Positions 24,815-37,656 of a DNA stretch of 64,000 nucleotides are shown piece by piece. The stretch is from Epiperipatus broadwayi (lineage: Eukaryota > Onychophora > Udeonychophora > Euonychophora > Peripatidae), in the NCBI GenBank assembly GCA_028023455.1, contig JAQFVV010000021.1:7404853-7468852 (forward strand), given 5' to 3'. The notes under the pieces are model-generated. The model did not search any database, was not told the origin of the DNA, and saw only the letters and a program-made list of their open reading frames with translations. Within the stretch, counting starts at the first letter, position 1. The number at the start of each line of letters is the position of its first letter. Both the position numbers and the translations under genes were made by a program.

Positions 24815-25036
24815 ATGAAATCAGATTAAATTGGTCAGAGCATTACATTCAATATTTATGAATCTAAATATTTAGATCTGATTACCAAACTAATATTGTC
24901 TATGGTCAGCCCAACAATATCTGAAGAATAGAGGAAAATAAGAGCACTTGAAACTTTGTGTTATATGCTAATCAGTATACTTTCACAAACAATTGAATGT
25001 ATTTTAAAGGTTTAAATAAAGTTGGAATTTTTCTAT
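24815..25036 (+). mobile_element. tRNA-derived SINE, family B, copy 2 (decayed)
   Basis: Aligns with 19583-19806: AAATTGGTCAGAGC head, GGTCAG.CCAACAA, AAGAATAGAGGAAAATAAGAG, ACTTGAAACTTTGTG, CTAATC.GTAT and the tail AACAATTGAATGTATTT. The stem of the hairpin motif is partly lost. Confidence 0.55.
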
Positions 25037-25433
25037 GATGATGAAAATGGTTCAGCGTCTTATTCCTAGTAAAATATCATCATCACAAACCTATAGAAAA
25101 ACACACACTAGATATCTCGTTTCTTACAAAACGTTGCATATGCTAAAAAAGTATCAAATGTCTTTTATGTAAAACAATACCCATATAAAAGTCATAGTGC
25201 TTTCCCCAATCCTTTATTAACCTTTCAAATGCTTCATCATGAACATTCTTATGGGCATTATTTGCTCTTTTTTGTACTTCTTCTTCAGTTGCATTTCATT
25301 ATCTCTATGATAATTGCAATTCATAATAGTTAGCAGTAACATTTTATGCACTATTTATAAGTTGGTCTTTTGGTTGGATGCCATTACCATAGGTGATCTG
25401 TATGTTTTAATGCCACAATTGAGTGGCAGACTT
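25037..25433. other. No recognisable gene
   Basis: Nothing supportable between the SINE and the 174-bp repeat. Confidence 0.4.
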
Positions 25434-26245
25434 TGGAGCAGAAAGTCCTCAGATCAATTCCAGTTCTGCTACTTGCACTCAAGGTTGTTGAAAATTCTGG
25501 AAGAATAAAGTTATTTAATTCTGTATCTACTGGATAAAGAACCTGTCATTAGAAATAAATTAATTTTTAATGCAGACTTTAGAGCATACAGTGCTCAGAT
25601 CAATTCCAGTTCTGCTACTTGCAATAAAGGTTCTTAAGAATTCTAGAACAATAATGTTATTTGATTCTGTATCTACTGGATATAATCCTGAAGACATTCC
25701 GCCACATAAAGTACCTGCCATTAAAAGTAAGTTAATTTTTAATTCAGACTTTGCAGAGCATAATGTCTTTAGATCACTTCCAATTCTTCTATATGCACTT
25801 AAGGTTCTTAAGATTTTTGGAATAATAAAGTTATTTAATTATGTATTTACTAGTTATAATCCTAAAGACATTCCACTGCACAAAGTACCTGACATTAGAA
25901 ATAAGTTAATCTTTAATTTAGATTTTGAAGAACGTAAGGTCTTCAGAATAATTCCAGTTATACTAATTGCACTCAAAGGTTCTTAAGAATTCTGGAATAA
26001 GAAAGTTATTTGATTCTGTATTTACTGAATATAATTCTGAAGACCTTCCACCACATAAAGTACCAGTCATAAAAATAAGTTAATCTTTAATTCAGACTTT
26101 GAAGAGCATAAGGTTCTCAGATCAAGTACAGTTCTGCTATCTGCACTCAATGTGCTTAAGAATTTTTGGAATAATAAAGTTATTTGATTCTGTATCTACT
26201 GGGTATAATCCTGAAAACACATATGTACCTGTTAAATAAGTTAAT
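25434..26245 (+). repeat. 174-bp tandem repeat (about 5 units), possibly former coding repeats
   Basis: Equivalent points lie at 25451, 25597, 25771, 25945 and 26119: spacings 146, 174, 174 and 174. The first unit lacks about 28 bp. Since 174 is 58 codons, one frame stays open for 138 residues (25570-25986) over more than two units, with a repeated protein segment containing PEDIPPHKVPAI and LLLAIKVLKN-like stretches. Units 4-5 are frameshifted. I do not recognise the protein. It could be a relic of a repetitive protein gene or a plain satellite whose length happens to be a multiple of three. Confidence 0.75.
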
Positions 26246-27404
26246 CTTTAATACTTTAATAATTTATTGACAAGCACTCTATTAATAAGTATTCATTTCC
26301 TTTTTTCTCTCCAAAATGGATCCTTAATTTATATTTCATAAATTATCTCATATATTTTTTCCCAAATCCTGATACATCGTATTAAGCATTTTATTAGGTA
26401 AATTTGTTTTTTTATAAACTTGGAAAAGATGATTTGAAATTCAGAAATTTAATTGGATATTTTAAGGTTTATCATCGAACAATAGACAAATATATTAGTG
26501 TAAAAATTACAAAAGATACATCTTATAAATACATAGCAAAAGTATACTAAAATAAAAAGTGACAAAAAAAATGAAATTCTCCACTTATGATGGAATCAAA
26601 AGAGAGACCAGGGTTTATGTAGTAACAACAATGTCTATAGGGGCAATTGCCCTGTTTGTTTGTTTTTTATTTTTGAAATTTTATTGTGAAACAGTGATTC
26701 TAATTTTCTAAGTATAGGTTTGAAGCAAAAATGGTATCTTAGGAAATAAAAGGTAAGCAATAGTAATTGTAATTGAAGTGAAAAGACCTTGTTTTATGTT
26801 CTCAGTGAGTCACCTTTTATAGTCATTTTCAAGATTCATTCCTATAAATTATACAAATACATTTTTGCAATATATAGCACACAATGCATAACATATTTAC
26901 AATAGTATATAATAATAACATCCACATAATAAAAATTCCTGAATATAATTTAAATATAATAAAAAAGAGATTTTTATTATGTAAATATTAAACAGTATTT
27001 AATTTTTATATATTATATACTATATATTATAAATAAGTATATTTTATAAAAGTACTTTGAAATGACCATAAGAAATTATCAAAGTGTAGAAGAGAAATAA
27101 TAATGTAATGTGCATAAGGATGTAAAAATAAATGGGCTACACGATAACCCATGAATTGAAATAACCCTAGAGTGTGAATTTTTTTTTTATATTTATCTTT
27201 AGTATCAACGTTACCACATATATTCCTTTTATTAATACTGCTCATACCATAATTATTTCTACCACTTGTCAAAATTACAATATTTCTTTTTAATTTTTTT
27301 CAACTGGATTAAAATTAATATCATCATCACCAATCAATTTAAACTATTATAGATTTATGGCATGAAGGTTTCTCTATGTTTAATTCAATTACTTTAATAC
27401 ATAT
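26246..27404. other. No recognisable gene
   Basis: AT-rich. The open frame at 27027-27272 (minus) has no recognisable family. Confidence 0.4.
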
Positions 27405-27640
27405 CTTCTCTTCTTTATAGCACACCAGCAAGATTTCTTATTTTATCCACCCATCTTACATATGGTCATGTTCTAGGTTTTTGATAATCTCCTGGAATTC
27501 AATTTAAAACTTTAAATGTCCCTCTATTATTATCTCTTACAGCAATATGTCCAGCACAGTTTCATTTTAGTTTCAACTATTTCAATAATGTCAGTCATAC
27601 TTTCTTTTAGATATCTATCTTATTTTCAAACTTTTCTTGT
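27405..27640 (-). pseudogene. LINE 3' coding fragment (non-LTR retrotransposon)
   Basis: Minus-strand translation in one frame gives AGHIAVRDNNR (about 27560-27528), then after a stop IPGDYQKPRT, and then YVRWVDKIRNLAGV (about 27465-27424). This is the familiar C-terminal tail of RTE/jockey-type LINE proteins (W.GH..R...NR ... RW.DDI..LAG). At least two stops and a frameshift upstream make it a fossil. A (TA)n run bounds it on the 5' side. Confidence 0.65.
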
Positions 27641-27660
27641 TATTCCTAACATATCTCTCT

Positions 27661-27664
<4 letters not shown>

Positions 27665-27732
<68 letters not shown>

Positions 27733-27735
27733 TAT
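27665..27735. repeat. (TA)n microsatellite
   Basis: About 30 TA dinucleotides, with a further short run at 27789-27802. Confidence 0.95.
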
Positions 27736-27802
27736 TAATGTAAAATAATATTTGTACAGAGATTAAACATAAAATTATAACTATAACTATATATATATAT
27801 AT

Positions 27803-29179
27803 TGTATCAAGTTTACTTTCAATGTTTTCATATCATATCCATGGCCAATCAACTGAGAACATTATTTTTTCTTATTTGAATACTATTACTTTTTTGGTTT
27901 ATTACATATACATTTTGTGTAATGAACCACACTTCCTTTATTCTATGATTACAATCATTTCTCTCTTTGCATACCTTTCAGCACTCAGATCACAGCTATG
28001 GTCATGTGATCTCTTGTGATTAAGAAAGATGAATAAATTAGAACTTCAGGTTTAAGCTCAGATTTCTTATACATTAAAGGATGTTGAGTCATTTTGGGTT
28101 TAAGATTTTTCTTAGTTTCCTTATAACATACATAAGGACAGTTTTTTGGCACATTCTACATGGTGGTCCAAGGTTAAAATTTTATCCTTTCCTATTGTTA
28201 ATGAACTTGTTTAAATTTATGCAAGTTCTGAATCTGACATCAAATTTGTTTGAGCATATTTGTGCTACTTTATTAGCCATATGTGATAGATATGAAAGAG
28301 CAATCCAGCTTTAATTATATCCACCATTACCCATTTTATTAATTATTTTGGTTCTGAATTGCTCTATATCTATCGATCTGTATGCATTCTATAATAGACT
28401 ACTTTTATCAAGTCAGCCACATAATGTTCAATGTTCTTAATTCTGTCCACTTAATATTGGCATAGGTAATAATTGTCGCATAAAAAGATTTTAAGCCCCA
28501 CAAACTTCTGAGACATAAAGATTTTAGACTTTATATCTATGTATTTTCTAATATGGGAGTAGGAGGTTATAATCATTTTGCATTGGAATGTATTGTGTCT
28601 ACTTTAATTTTAAATCCAGATATTGAATTAGATTATTATCTTTCTGCTCGACTGTTCATTTCAAGCCTGAATTTGTGTTCAAATTTCTGAACATGTAGTT
28701 AATTCTGTATGAGTTATTATTTTACATTAATGTTTAAAATGGCAGAGTATGGAAACATTATTACATATTTATATTGTTGTTTATGATTTATTCAATCAAA
28801 TGACGCACAATTTTAGCAATTATGTAAGTTACTGTTTTAAGTCATTATTATTCATTTGTGCTTAATAATGTATTCATAATTTTAATAATATTCTAGATGT
28901 TTAATATCTTTTTAATATTTTTTTTTTGCTTTGGTTATGTTAAAAATATCTAAAGATTACTCATTTGCTTTCTTTATAATATTTTATTAAATTCAATTTT
29001 CTTATAGCATGATTATTTAGTAGTCATTTACAGATATATTACTGCCTTCTTTTCTTCTAATTTACAGTAGAAAAAGAAATAATAGCTATGAAGAAGACTT
29101 CTAGGAAGTCAAAAGTATAAAAAAATCAACTTTTTTTAAAGCATTGCAAAAAAAATATATAGAAACAGTGAAATATAAT
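27803..29179. other. No recognisable gene
   Basis: May include further 5' LINE decay on the minus strand, but no motif could be read. Short open frames (27822-28019, 28081-28314) are not convincing. Confidence 0.4.
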
Positions 29180-29745
29180 TACAAAGAAATAAAGTCATAT
29201 ATCACATGACCTAATTTAACAAGCTTGTATTACAGATGTTATATAATGTATTTGAAAATAGCTCTTAACAAGCTTTTCAGAATATCCCTAACCCCAGACC
29301 AGTTTCTGCCACTGAAAAGCTTGTTAAGAGCTATTTGCAAGCTCATTATGTAACATTTGTAATACAAACTTGTTAAATTAGGTCATATGATATATGACTT
29401 GATTTCTTTGCTATTATATTTTTGCTATTAAAGCTTTGGTGATTTTATATTGCTAAAGCTATTAATATATGGTGTATCTGAACTTAGTTCAGTCCATATT
29501 ATTATTTAAATTGGCTAGCTGGATTGGAAGACATATGAATGTCTGAAAATTGCAGATTTTCTACTTAATAGTTATCCATTAAACAAAGTGTTGGGCTTAG
29601 CTTGGTATTTTAATCTAATGTTTGAATCTCCTAGCACCTCACTGAGAAAGCCAGTAGCAGAAACTGGTCTGAAGTTGTGGATATTTTGAAAAACTTGTTA
29701 AGAGTTATTTACAAACTTATTATATAAAGAATGAAATGTGTAAAA
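29180..29745. repeat. Diverged dispersed copy of the hammerhead satellite, with inverted start
   Basis: About 29290-29745 is one minus-orientation unit of the satellite family: it contains GGATTGGAAGACATATGAATGTCTGAAAATTGCAG (matched in the 435-bp unit), TTTTCTACTTAATAGTTATC and a hammerhead relic. The repeated phase TTGTTAAGAG.TATTT.CAA occurs at about 29322 and 29694. 29190-29250 is inverted relative to 29345-29400 (AGTCATATATCACATGACCTAA versus its complement), so the copy has a fold-back start. Confidence 0.75.
29633..29684 (+). ncRNA. Decayed hammerhead motif in diverged satellite copy
   Basis: CTCA, then CTGAGAA in the place of CTGANGA, AGC...GC for stem II, an A, then GAAA, CTGG, GTC and TGA re-pairing with TCA. 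Box 1 is damaged. Confidence 0.5.
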
Positions 29746-29786
29746 ATATATTTAATATTCAAAACACATTTATTATATTTCATATA

Positions 29787-30653
29787 CACCTGGGTCTCAT
29801 TTTATGTGGATTATTTTAATGCAATTTTGAAGTTATGTGATTCATGTTCCTTCTTAATATCTTTTATCAAGAAATTTAAATTATTAATAACTTATTTTGA
29901 CTTAAAATAATTTTTTTTTCAAAAATATAATGTTATATTAGCAGCTAACATGAATATGGCCTGAAGCTGTATTTAAAATCTTAGCTTCTATGTAAATAAC
30001 CTACTTATACTAATGAGTAGATAATAATAATAGAGTTATATGTATGTATAAAAATATCACAATAAATATTCAAAAATTTTAAACTTTTAAAATGTATTTT
30101 GTTAGATATAACAGAAATAAAAAAATATATAGATTGTTAAAACAAATAACGAAGATTTTATTGATTTTTTAAACTGAAAATAATCTTTCTAATGATAATG
30201 TATAATCCTTTTGTTTTGATTACAATCTCATTTTTTAAATATAAAAACAGAAAATCATTAACACAGCACAAGAAAGAAAGTGGTGCTAGTTGTACATCAT
30301 GTCACAGATCTGATTCATAAATGAACGCATATTCTCAAATAGCCATAATGATTAAAATATGTATGAAAAAATGTAAAATTAAATACTGTATTTGATAAAA
30401 AGAGTAAAAAAAGTTTGTCTTGTATTAACTTTTTTCAAATATTGAAATTTTTTATTAGTCATATTTTATTTCCTAATTTTTTTAATGTAAATTTTAAAGT
30501 AATTTTTCCTTGTTGCTTTGCTTTTATGGGATTTTTGAAAATTACTGGAACATATCGCTCATTTTTCAAGGTAAGTTAAGTCTATTTTTGTGTGATTTAT
30601 TTTGTGCGCATTTTCTGAGGAACCTAACTACCGCATAAAATGAGACTCAGGTG
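29787..30653. mobile_element. Non-autonomous pogo/Tigger-like transposon, copy A2
   Basis: Terminal inverted repeats CACCTGGGTCTCATTTTATG at 29787 and its counterpart CATAAAATGAGACTCAGGTG ending at 30653, flanked by TA on both sides (29785-29786, 30654-30655). At 867 bp it is an internally deleted relative of 5945-7289 and shares the right-hand 400 bp (for example AAAAAGTTTGTCTTGTATTAAC and TTTTCAAGGTAAGTTAAG). No transposase remains. Confidence 0.85.
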
Positions 30654-30789
30654 TATATCTAAAAAAAATCAGGAATATTTTATTTTGGTTAATTTAGCTT
30701 TGTGTTGAAATTACTTTTCATCTTGATTTTTATCAGAAGAGTTTTTTTTATAATAAAATGAAAAATTAAAAACATAAAACTGTTTTTGA

Positions 30790-31360
30790 ATAGCTCCAAT
30801 GCAAAACAATGGGTTTCCAACTGGAAAAAATACATTATTCATCAGGCCTATAAAGAATATCCAATTGTAAAGAAGAATACAGCACTCACAAGACTTACAG
30901 AGGACTTCCAATTGTAAAGAAGATTACAAAACTTACAAGACCTAAAAGTATTTCCATCTGTAAAGAAGAATAGAACACTCACCAGGCTTACAAAAAATGT
31001 CCATCTATAAAGAATAATGCATCACATGACAAACCTACAATGGATGTACAACTGTAAAGAAGATATAATACTCACCAGGTCTATAAAGGATTTTCATCTG
31101 TAAAGAAGAATGCGACACCTACAAGTCCTACAAAGAACTTCCAACTGCAAAGAAGAATACAACACTCACACGACCTACAAAGGATTTCGAATTACCAAGA
31201 AAAATACAATATTCACAAGACTTATAAAGAATTTATAAATACAAAGAAAAATACAACACTCATAAGACCTAAAAAGGATTTCCAATTGTAAAGAAAAATA
31301 CAACAATCACCAATCCTGCAAAGGATTTCCAACTGTAAGGAAGAATATATCATTCATCAT
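30790..31360. repeat. 47-bp minisatellite, block 1 (about 11-12 units)
   Basis: Imperfect tandem units built on TTCCAATTGTAAAGAAGAAT, then ACAACACTCACAAGACCTAC and AAAGGAT. Measured spacing is 47 bp, not a multiple of three, so the open frame on the minus strand (30711-30911) is not a protein repeat. Confidence 0.85.
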
Positions 31361-34081
31361 ACTAATGTTAGAGATTTGGAGTGATGACAAACTAAGCTAA
31401 TTTAAAATAATAATATTACAGGAATTTAATAAGAAATTGAATTCATAAATAAGTTGAGTTTTGTTTATACAACTAGGTTGTTATACTTCTTAAATTCATT
31501 TTGATGCTGCTTTGATTAACAATGAAAAAATTGTTAATTGGTCTGCCAAGAACCAATCAGCAATAAAATATCATTGGTCCTCTTTAAGAGATTACAAATA
31601 AGTCTATTCTATATATAAATAACAAGACATGAGTGATGTGTATTTAAAACACTATTACATTTAAATCAGTTGCCTATAATGAGTGTGGAAACCAAAATAG
31701 TTAATTTTAAATTAAATAATCAGATTTAACTAATTAATGGGATTGTTTTGTGAAAGACATGCCATCATGGCAGAGAGCATTTCAGGTTTGCTAAATAAAG
31801 ATATAAAATGATGAAAGCAGTATGCTATCATAGATTGCAACAAAAGAACAAATGAGGTCTGTTCTGAACTTCTGGGTGGCTTTGCTAAAGGAAATTCCTA
31901 GTAAATACAGCTAGATGATGAGAAATGTTGGCCCTCCAGCCAAAACATGTCTGTGAATAATAATAATAGATTTGATGTGCTGGAATTTCCATACACATTT
32001 TAATGGCAATGCCCTAAAAGGATCCCTGTTAGAAAATACGTCTACTTTGAGGGAAAGTGAAAGATTGGACTGGTCATATTTAAAGTTCCAAATGTCCTAA
32101 AAGGTAATTAGCAAAGCAATAACAATAATAATAAATGAATGGTTGTAACTACAAAATACCTAATGCTTTAGACATATACATATATAGATAGTGGATCACT
32201 AATGATCCTAATAAATTAATTCCTGAATAAAATAATCGGCTCCCTGACTTAATAGAATGTCCCAGAAACCTTGGACCATTAAAGAATGGATCATAAAGTA
32301 TAATATAAAAGGAAAGGCAAGAAATAAAAGTAAAATATAAATTGTTTTCCACACTTTCCAAATATTTCATTTATTAGTGAGTTATCAAATCATTCATCAT
32401 TGAAGATTACAAAATCAGTCAGTCTTTAATTAACATAGACAGATTGGGCATTGAATATCAAACTCACTTCTGGTGAAGTTTGACAACATATATCATAATA
32501 AATTATACATCACAATTTTACAATTTTACTGACACAAACAAAAATATATACATATGAAATATATAGGCTATGATAGCTGTGCCTTAAGTGATTCTGTTTT
32601 AAGATATTTGGTTTACTGAAATTGTCATAGATTTTGCTTAACTGATTTATTAAAATACATTATTTTCTCAGAGATAATTACAAGGGCACTTTTAAGTTGG
32701 AGGTAATAACAAGATACCTAGCTTTTAAAATAATTTCAATCATTTAAAAATAACTTTATAGTATAAGGTACAAAACTAAATGAGCTTTCTCTATTAATTA
32801 ATTTAATGGAAATAAGTCTCCTAAAATGATTTTTAACTGGAGAAAATAAGAGGGAGAGGGTTTAAAGTTAGTTGCTCATTGAGTTTTATACTTGGCAGTT
32901 TCAATAAGTCAATATTATAAATAAACCAACAAAACATTAATTTAAATTTGCCGCATCAAAATAATGTGAGATTTTTTATAAGAATTGATATTTTTAAATT
33001 TAAGATAAAAAAATTAAAAGACACATTTTAAAATTAAGTTGTATAAACATTACAGATATGTATAATATGAATTAACATTGATTTAGAAAATAATGTAAGC
33101 TAGAAACAGAGGCTTATGGCAAATTGGAGATTATCTCACCCAATCGTGGCTTGAAACAGGCAGTTATGAAATCAGATTATTTAGCAGGTTTCCTTGACAC
33201 AGTACAGTCTCAGGCTAGGTGTTGAGAACACTGGAATGGCATTGTGATGAGCTGGTGGAACAGGGCTCTGAAAAGCAAACAGCAGATCTTTTTACTCCCT
33301 CATTCTTTAGGCACAATGTACTATAAATCTCTCTTCAGTGAACTGTTCTTTCATCATCCCTTATCAAAATTTTTACTATTTATTTGATCTGGTCTTATCT
33401 ATAAGATTAAATCTACACTGACAAACACTAATTGCAATTGCTCTAAGTGGTTCTCTGAGGTTGGTGTCTGCTTGGGCAGGAAATCTACAATCCTGCTTTA
33501 AACATGCCCCAAGGATTCATTTGCTAATTAAAAGAAAACAGCAACAAGCATATTAAGTTTATCAGTCATTGTATTAACAAAGCCTATTTAATTAAGATTT
33601 AGATTAACAAAAAAATGTAAATTTTATTCACAAAAATTTTAGGAATTTGGTACAATGACTTTCAAACTTATATTTGATATAAAATTTAAATACAAATTTA
33701 CAAAATATACCTTACAATTATTAGATTGTTTACATAATTGATTTTTTAATGTACATTTATCAAAAGATAAATATAAAATGTTACCAACTGATTAATTGAA
33801 AAAAATAAACTTTAATAAAAGAATTTAAAATATTTGTAACATTTTATAGATATCTAGGATTCAATTATTTACTAAATGCTAATTTAATAAAATAAACACA
33901 ATATGCATTTGTACAAATATTATAAAATAAATAAACTATTATAAAAAGGTTAGGTTTAATTATAAAATAACATTAATGAAATATAAATTAGATAAAAGAT
34001 TATAATATTGATTACAAATATTGATTATAATGAAAGATTACAATATTGATTACAAATATTGATTATAAATATACTACCACC
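31361..34081. other. No recognisable gene; contains less AT-rich blocks
   Basis: 31730-32060 and 33100-33530 are noticeably richer in G and C than their surroundings and not repeat-like. On the minus strand, an acceptor-like TTTTCAG at about 33278 precedes an open stretch of about 28 codons ending with TAA near 33193. This could be a terminal exon or a conserved non-coding element. Neither can be shown here. Minus-strand frame 32149-32370 is unconvincing. Confidence 0.35.
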
Positions 34082-34165
34082 TATTATGAAATGGGTGTCA
34101 GTTAATATACAAGATTGGGTTCAAATCCATACTAGTTCTGATGACATTGGCACTAGGTGAAGCAA
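34082..34165 (+). mobile_element. Possible tRNA SINE remnant
   Basis: GATTGGGTTCAAATCC is a good B-box and CTAGTTCTGATGACATTGG after it resembles the junction sequence of SINE family B (CTAGTACTGTCATTGG). The A-box is not clear. Confidence 0.35.
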
Positions 34166-34189
34166 AAATATGTACTATATTTCCAGCTT

Positions 34190-35275
34190 CAATACTTACA
34201 AAGATTTTTTATCTACAAAAAATAATACAACACTCACAAGATCTACAGAAAATTTACAACTGTAAAATAGAATACAACATCAGAATTACAAAGAATTTCC
34301 ATCAATAAAGAAGAATGAATCACTTACTAGGCCTATGAAGAATGTTGAACTATAAAGAAGCCTCACCAAGCCAACAGAGGATTTTTAACAGTAAAGAAGA
34401 ATACAACACTTACCAGTCCTGCAAAAGATTTCCAAGTATAAGAAAGAATATATCTCTCTCTATACATGCAAAGATTTCCAAATTTAATAAGGAATACAAT
34501 ATTCACAAGACCTACAAAGAATATAAAACACTCATATAACCTATAAAGAATTTCCAACTACAAAAAAGAATATAACACTCACAGGAGAAATAGAGGATTT
34601 CCATCAGCAAAGAAGAATACTATACTCACAAGATCTAGAGAGGATTTCCAATTGCAATTGTAAAGAAGAATACAACATTTACCAGTCTTGCAAAGAATTT
34701 CCAACTATAAAGATGAATATAACATTCATCATACCTACAAACATTTCCATCTACAAAGAAGAATACAACACTCACAAGACCTATAAAGAATATCCAACTG
34801 CAAAGAAAAGTACAACACTCACAAGATCTACAAAGGATTTCCAATTATAAAGCAGAATAAAACACTCACAAGCCCTATAAAGGATTTTCAATTGCAAAAA
34901 AGGATACAGCATTCACCAGCCCTGCAATGATTTTCAACTGTAAGGAAGAATATATTGCTCACTATACCTATAAAGGTTTCCAGTTACAAGGAGGAATACA
35001 ACACACAAGATCTATAAAAGATTTCCAACTGCAAAAAGGAATACAACAATCAAGGTCCTACAAAGCATTTCCATCTGTAAAGAAGAATACAATACTCATC
35101 AGTCCTGTAAAAGATTTTCAACTATAAGGAAGAATGTATCACTCACCATACTGCAGATTTCCAACAACAAAGATGAATACATCACTAAGTAGGCTTACAC
35201 AGGATTTCCAACTCTAAAAGAGAATGCATGACCCATAATATCTACAAAGTATTTCCTTATTTAAAGTAGAATACC
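34190..35275. repeat. 47-bp minisatellite, block 2 (about 22 units)
   Basis: Same unit as 30790-31360, about 2.8 kb away. Units vary by point changes and small indels. Open frames through the block on both strands (34342-34539, 34635-34844, 34927-35127 and others) are shadows of the repeat. Confidence 0.88.
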
Positions 35276-35704
35276 AAGCTATCAATTTCTGAAATGGTGA
35301 AAGTTAAAGTTGCTTTTCGGTGTTTTAACTTCTAGTCATTTATCAATCAATATTTCCAATGTCCTACTGGGTTAACTATTTTCTAGTCTATCTAAATAAA
35401 AAGAATTAAATATTGCTTATAATTTCTAAACATGTAAAATTTAAACAACTCTGGATTATGAACTGAAGATCATGAATATAGGATATTAATATATTAGTCA
35501 TTATTCCAGAAAGCACCTTAATGTCTATATAAATATATATTTTTAGCAATTACATTAACTGTGTCATATTGTATACAAATATATTATTATTACTGCATTA
35601 GCCACAATGCAATTCATGTGTATATGAGAGATAAATTTATTTCTACTAACTGCTGAAATGTGAAGTAAAAATTAAAAACAGTGCAAATTTGCATTTACTA
35701 CATT
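35276..35704. other. No recognisable gene
   Basis: AT-rich, nothing supportable. Confidence 0.4.
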
Positions 35705-35820
35705 TATGTAATATATAAGGGATTCAAACTCAGACTTTCACACGACCCTCAACTCTCCATGCCATCTCATATTACTGACTCACCTGATCACACACATGTT
35801 GAAAAGATATATATATATAT
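35705..35820 (-). mobile_element. Family C element, outer-arm fragment C4
   Basis: Matches the outer part of the left arms of C1, C3 and C5: GGGATTCAAACTCAGACTTTC, CATCTCATATTACTGA and GATCACACACATGTTGAAAAGAT. It stops in a TA run before reaching the hammerhead. Confidence 0.6.
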
Positions 35821-37459
35821 ATGTAATAAAGTACATGACTTTTTTTATTTATTTTCAGTTAAAAGAAATTATTAAACCAATAAATATAAAGAATTAACAA
35901 TTTTCTTTTCAAATTATGGGGGAAAGAATATTGCTAAAAAATACAACCCAAAATAGTTTTAATATTAATTAATCAGAATCTTCAATACTTGGCTTTTCAG
36001 AGCATTTATCACAGTCATTGTAAATAATATTGCTATGCTCAAGACATAAATAATTTTCGCACAAATGCAAAAAGATTTTGGTAATACATTTTGGCTTAAA
36101 GCAACCCAATACACCCTTAAAAACACATGCTATAATCAAAGTGACAACTCAAGCATTATTGTTGACATTAGTTGTACACTAATACACAGCTAGCCAAGAG
36201 TTTGAACCTATGCACCTGATATGTGTAATAATATTTATAAAGTAGTATATTTCAGTCACCTGTAACTACTCCAGAGTTATTTTGAAAATTTTCAAATTCT
36301 TAAGAATAAATTCAGTTTGCTACTGATAAATATTTATGAGATTATACATTAATTACAAAGATAAGTGCAATTAATGAAAAATCAATTTTTAATTACAAAT
36401 TACTTAAATGACAAGTAAAATCAGTGTAGGAGAAAAATTATTCCATCAGGTCCCTATAGAACAAAGAAGGTATTATTCACTACATTAATCAGTTCTTGGA
36501 TGATGATGATTTTGATAGGTTAGCATTATTGATTCAAATACCCATTTACTGACCAATAGTGAATAGTTAGTTGGAGTGATTGCTGTTCACATAACTAAAA
36601 AACAAAACTTTAAACCTGATTAGAATCTGAAAGGAATTCAAGTTATATTAGTTTGTATTCAAACTCTGTTTGTCGATATGGCAAGTTAATTAACTAACGC
36701 TATCTATATAGTGAAAATCTTTATATTATTTACAATTTCTATTTTGATTGAAATAAATACCATATTACAAACTATAACTTCATTATAAAAATTCACTATA
36801 CCTATATAATAAATTTTATTTAATATATTATAAGATTAAACGTAATTTTATTCTCAAATATATATTTTTTTTCAATGTCTGTCTCTACACAAACAATCTT
36901 AAATTTAATTATAAAAGTTAGTAAATTATCTTTTATAAAATTTGATCAAAATTGATATGGAATAATCGTTACTCTAGGGGTAGTAGTTAACATGTTTATT
37001 ATTTCCACAAAATTTAACTCAAAAAAAGAGTTCACAATAATCCAGTTAAATTATACTTAATAAAAATATTTATTTTTATTTATAGAATTATTTATTAGTT
37101 TAGTAACTTATAAAGAAACTTTGTTGAAATCAATAAATAGTAACTTACGGATAAAACCTTTACGTGTAACACCTACTAATTCGCTGCCTAAAAATTATTT
37201 AATTAGAAACTCGTAATTAAACTTACTTCAATTAGCTTTTTAATTAGCAATTAAATATGCTTAGACACCTTAACATGTATATCTAAATTGTTATAAATTA
37301 TCAATTTATTGATAAACAATAGAATTCGGCTGTAATTTTATGATTTATAGATTTGAAAGTATTTAATTTCATAACTTACATAAATATCTTCCAATTAATT
37401 TAAAGATATTTGTATAACTTGTAAAAATAAATATCTTCAAAGCTTTATATATATATATC
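35821..37459. other. No recognisable gene
   Basis: AT-rich, nothing supportable. Confidence 0.4.
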
Positions 37460-37656
37460 ATTTAAATGTTTAAATGATAAAGATATAGCAGATGATTGGA
37501 AGAATGCAGCATTAATATTTAAAAAAAGTGATAAAGAAAATATTAGAAATTGTAGACCTATCAGTCTTTTATCAATTCGATACAAAATTTTTACAAAAAT
37601 AATTACATCTCGTCTATAGCGAACTTTGGATTTTAACCAACCAAAAGAACAAGTTG

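Noticed and set aside
25570-25986. 138-residue frame as a host gene
   Set aside because: It is an open stretch within a tandem repeat with no start context, no introns visible and frameshifted neighbours.
34082-34165. CTGATGA at about 34138 as another hammerhead
   Set aside because: No GAAA box or pairing stem II follows; taken as a SINE fragment.
30711-35127. Multiple short open frames with Cys/Phe or Lys/Tyr repeats, at first reminiscent of zinc-finger repeats
   Set aside because: The unit is 47 bp, not a multiple of three, with no Cys/His spacing; it is a minisatellite.
34190-35275. Possible CRISPR-like array
   Set aside because: Units are adjacent and degenerate, without unique spacers, in eukaryotic-type DNA.
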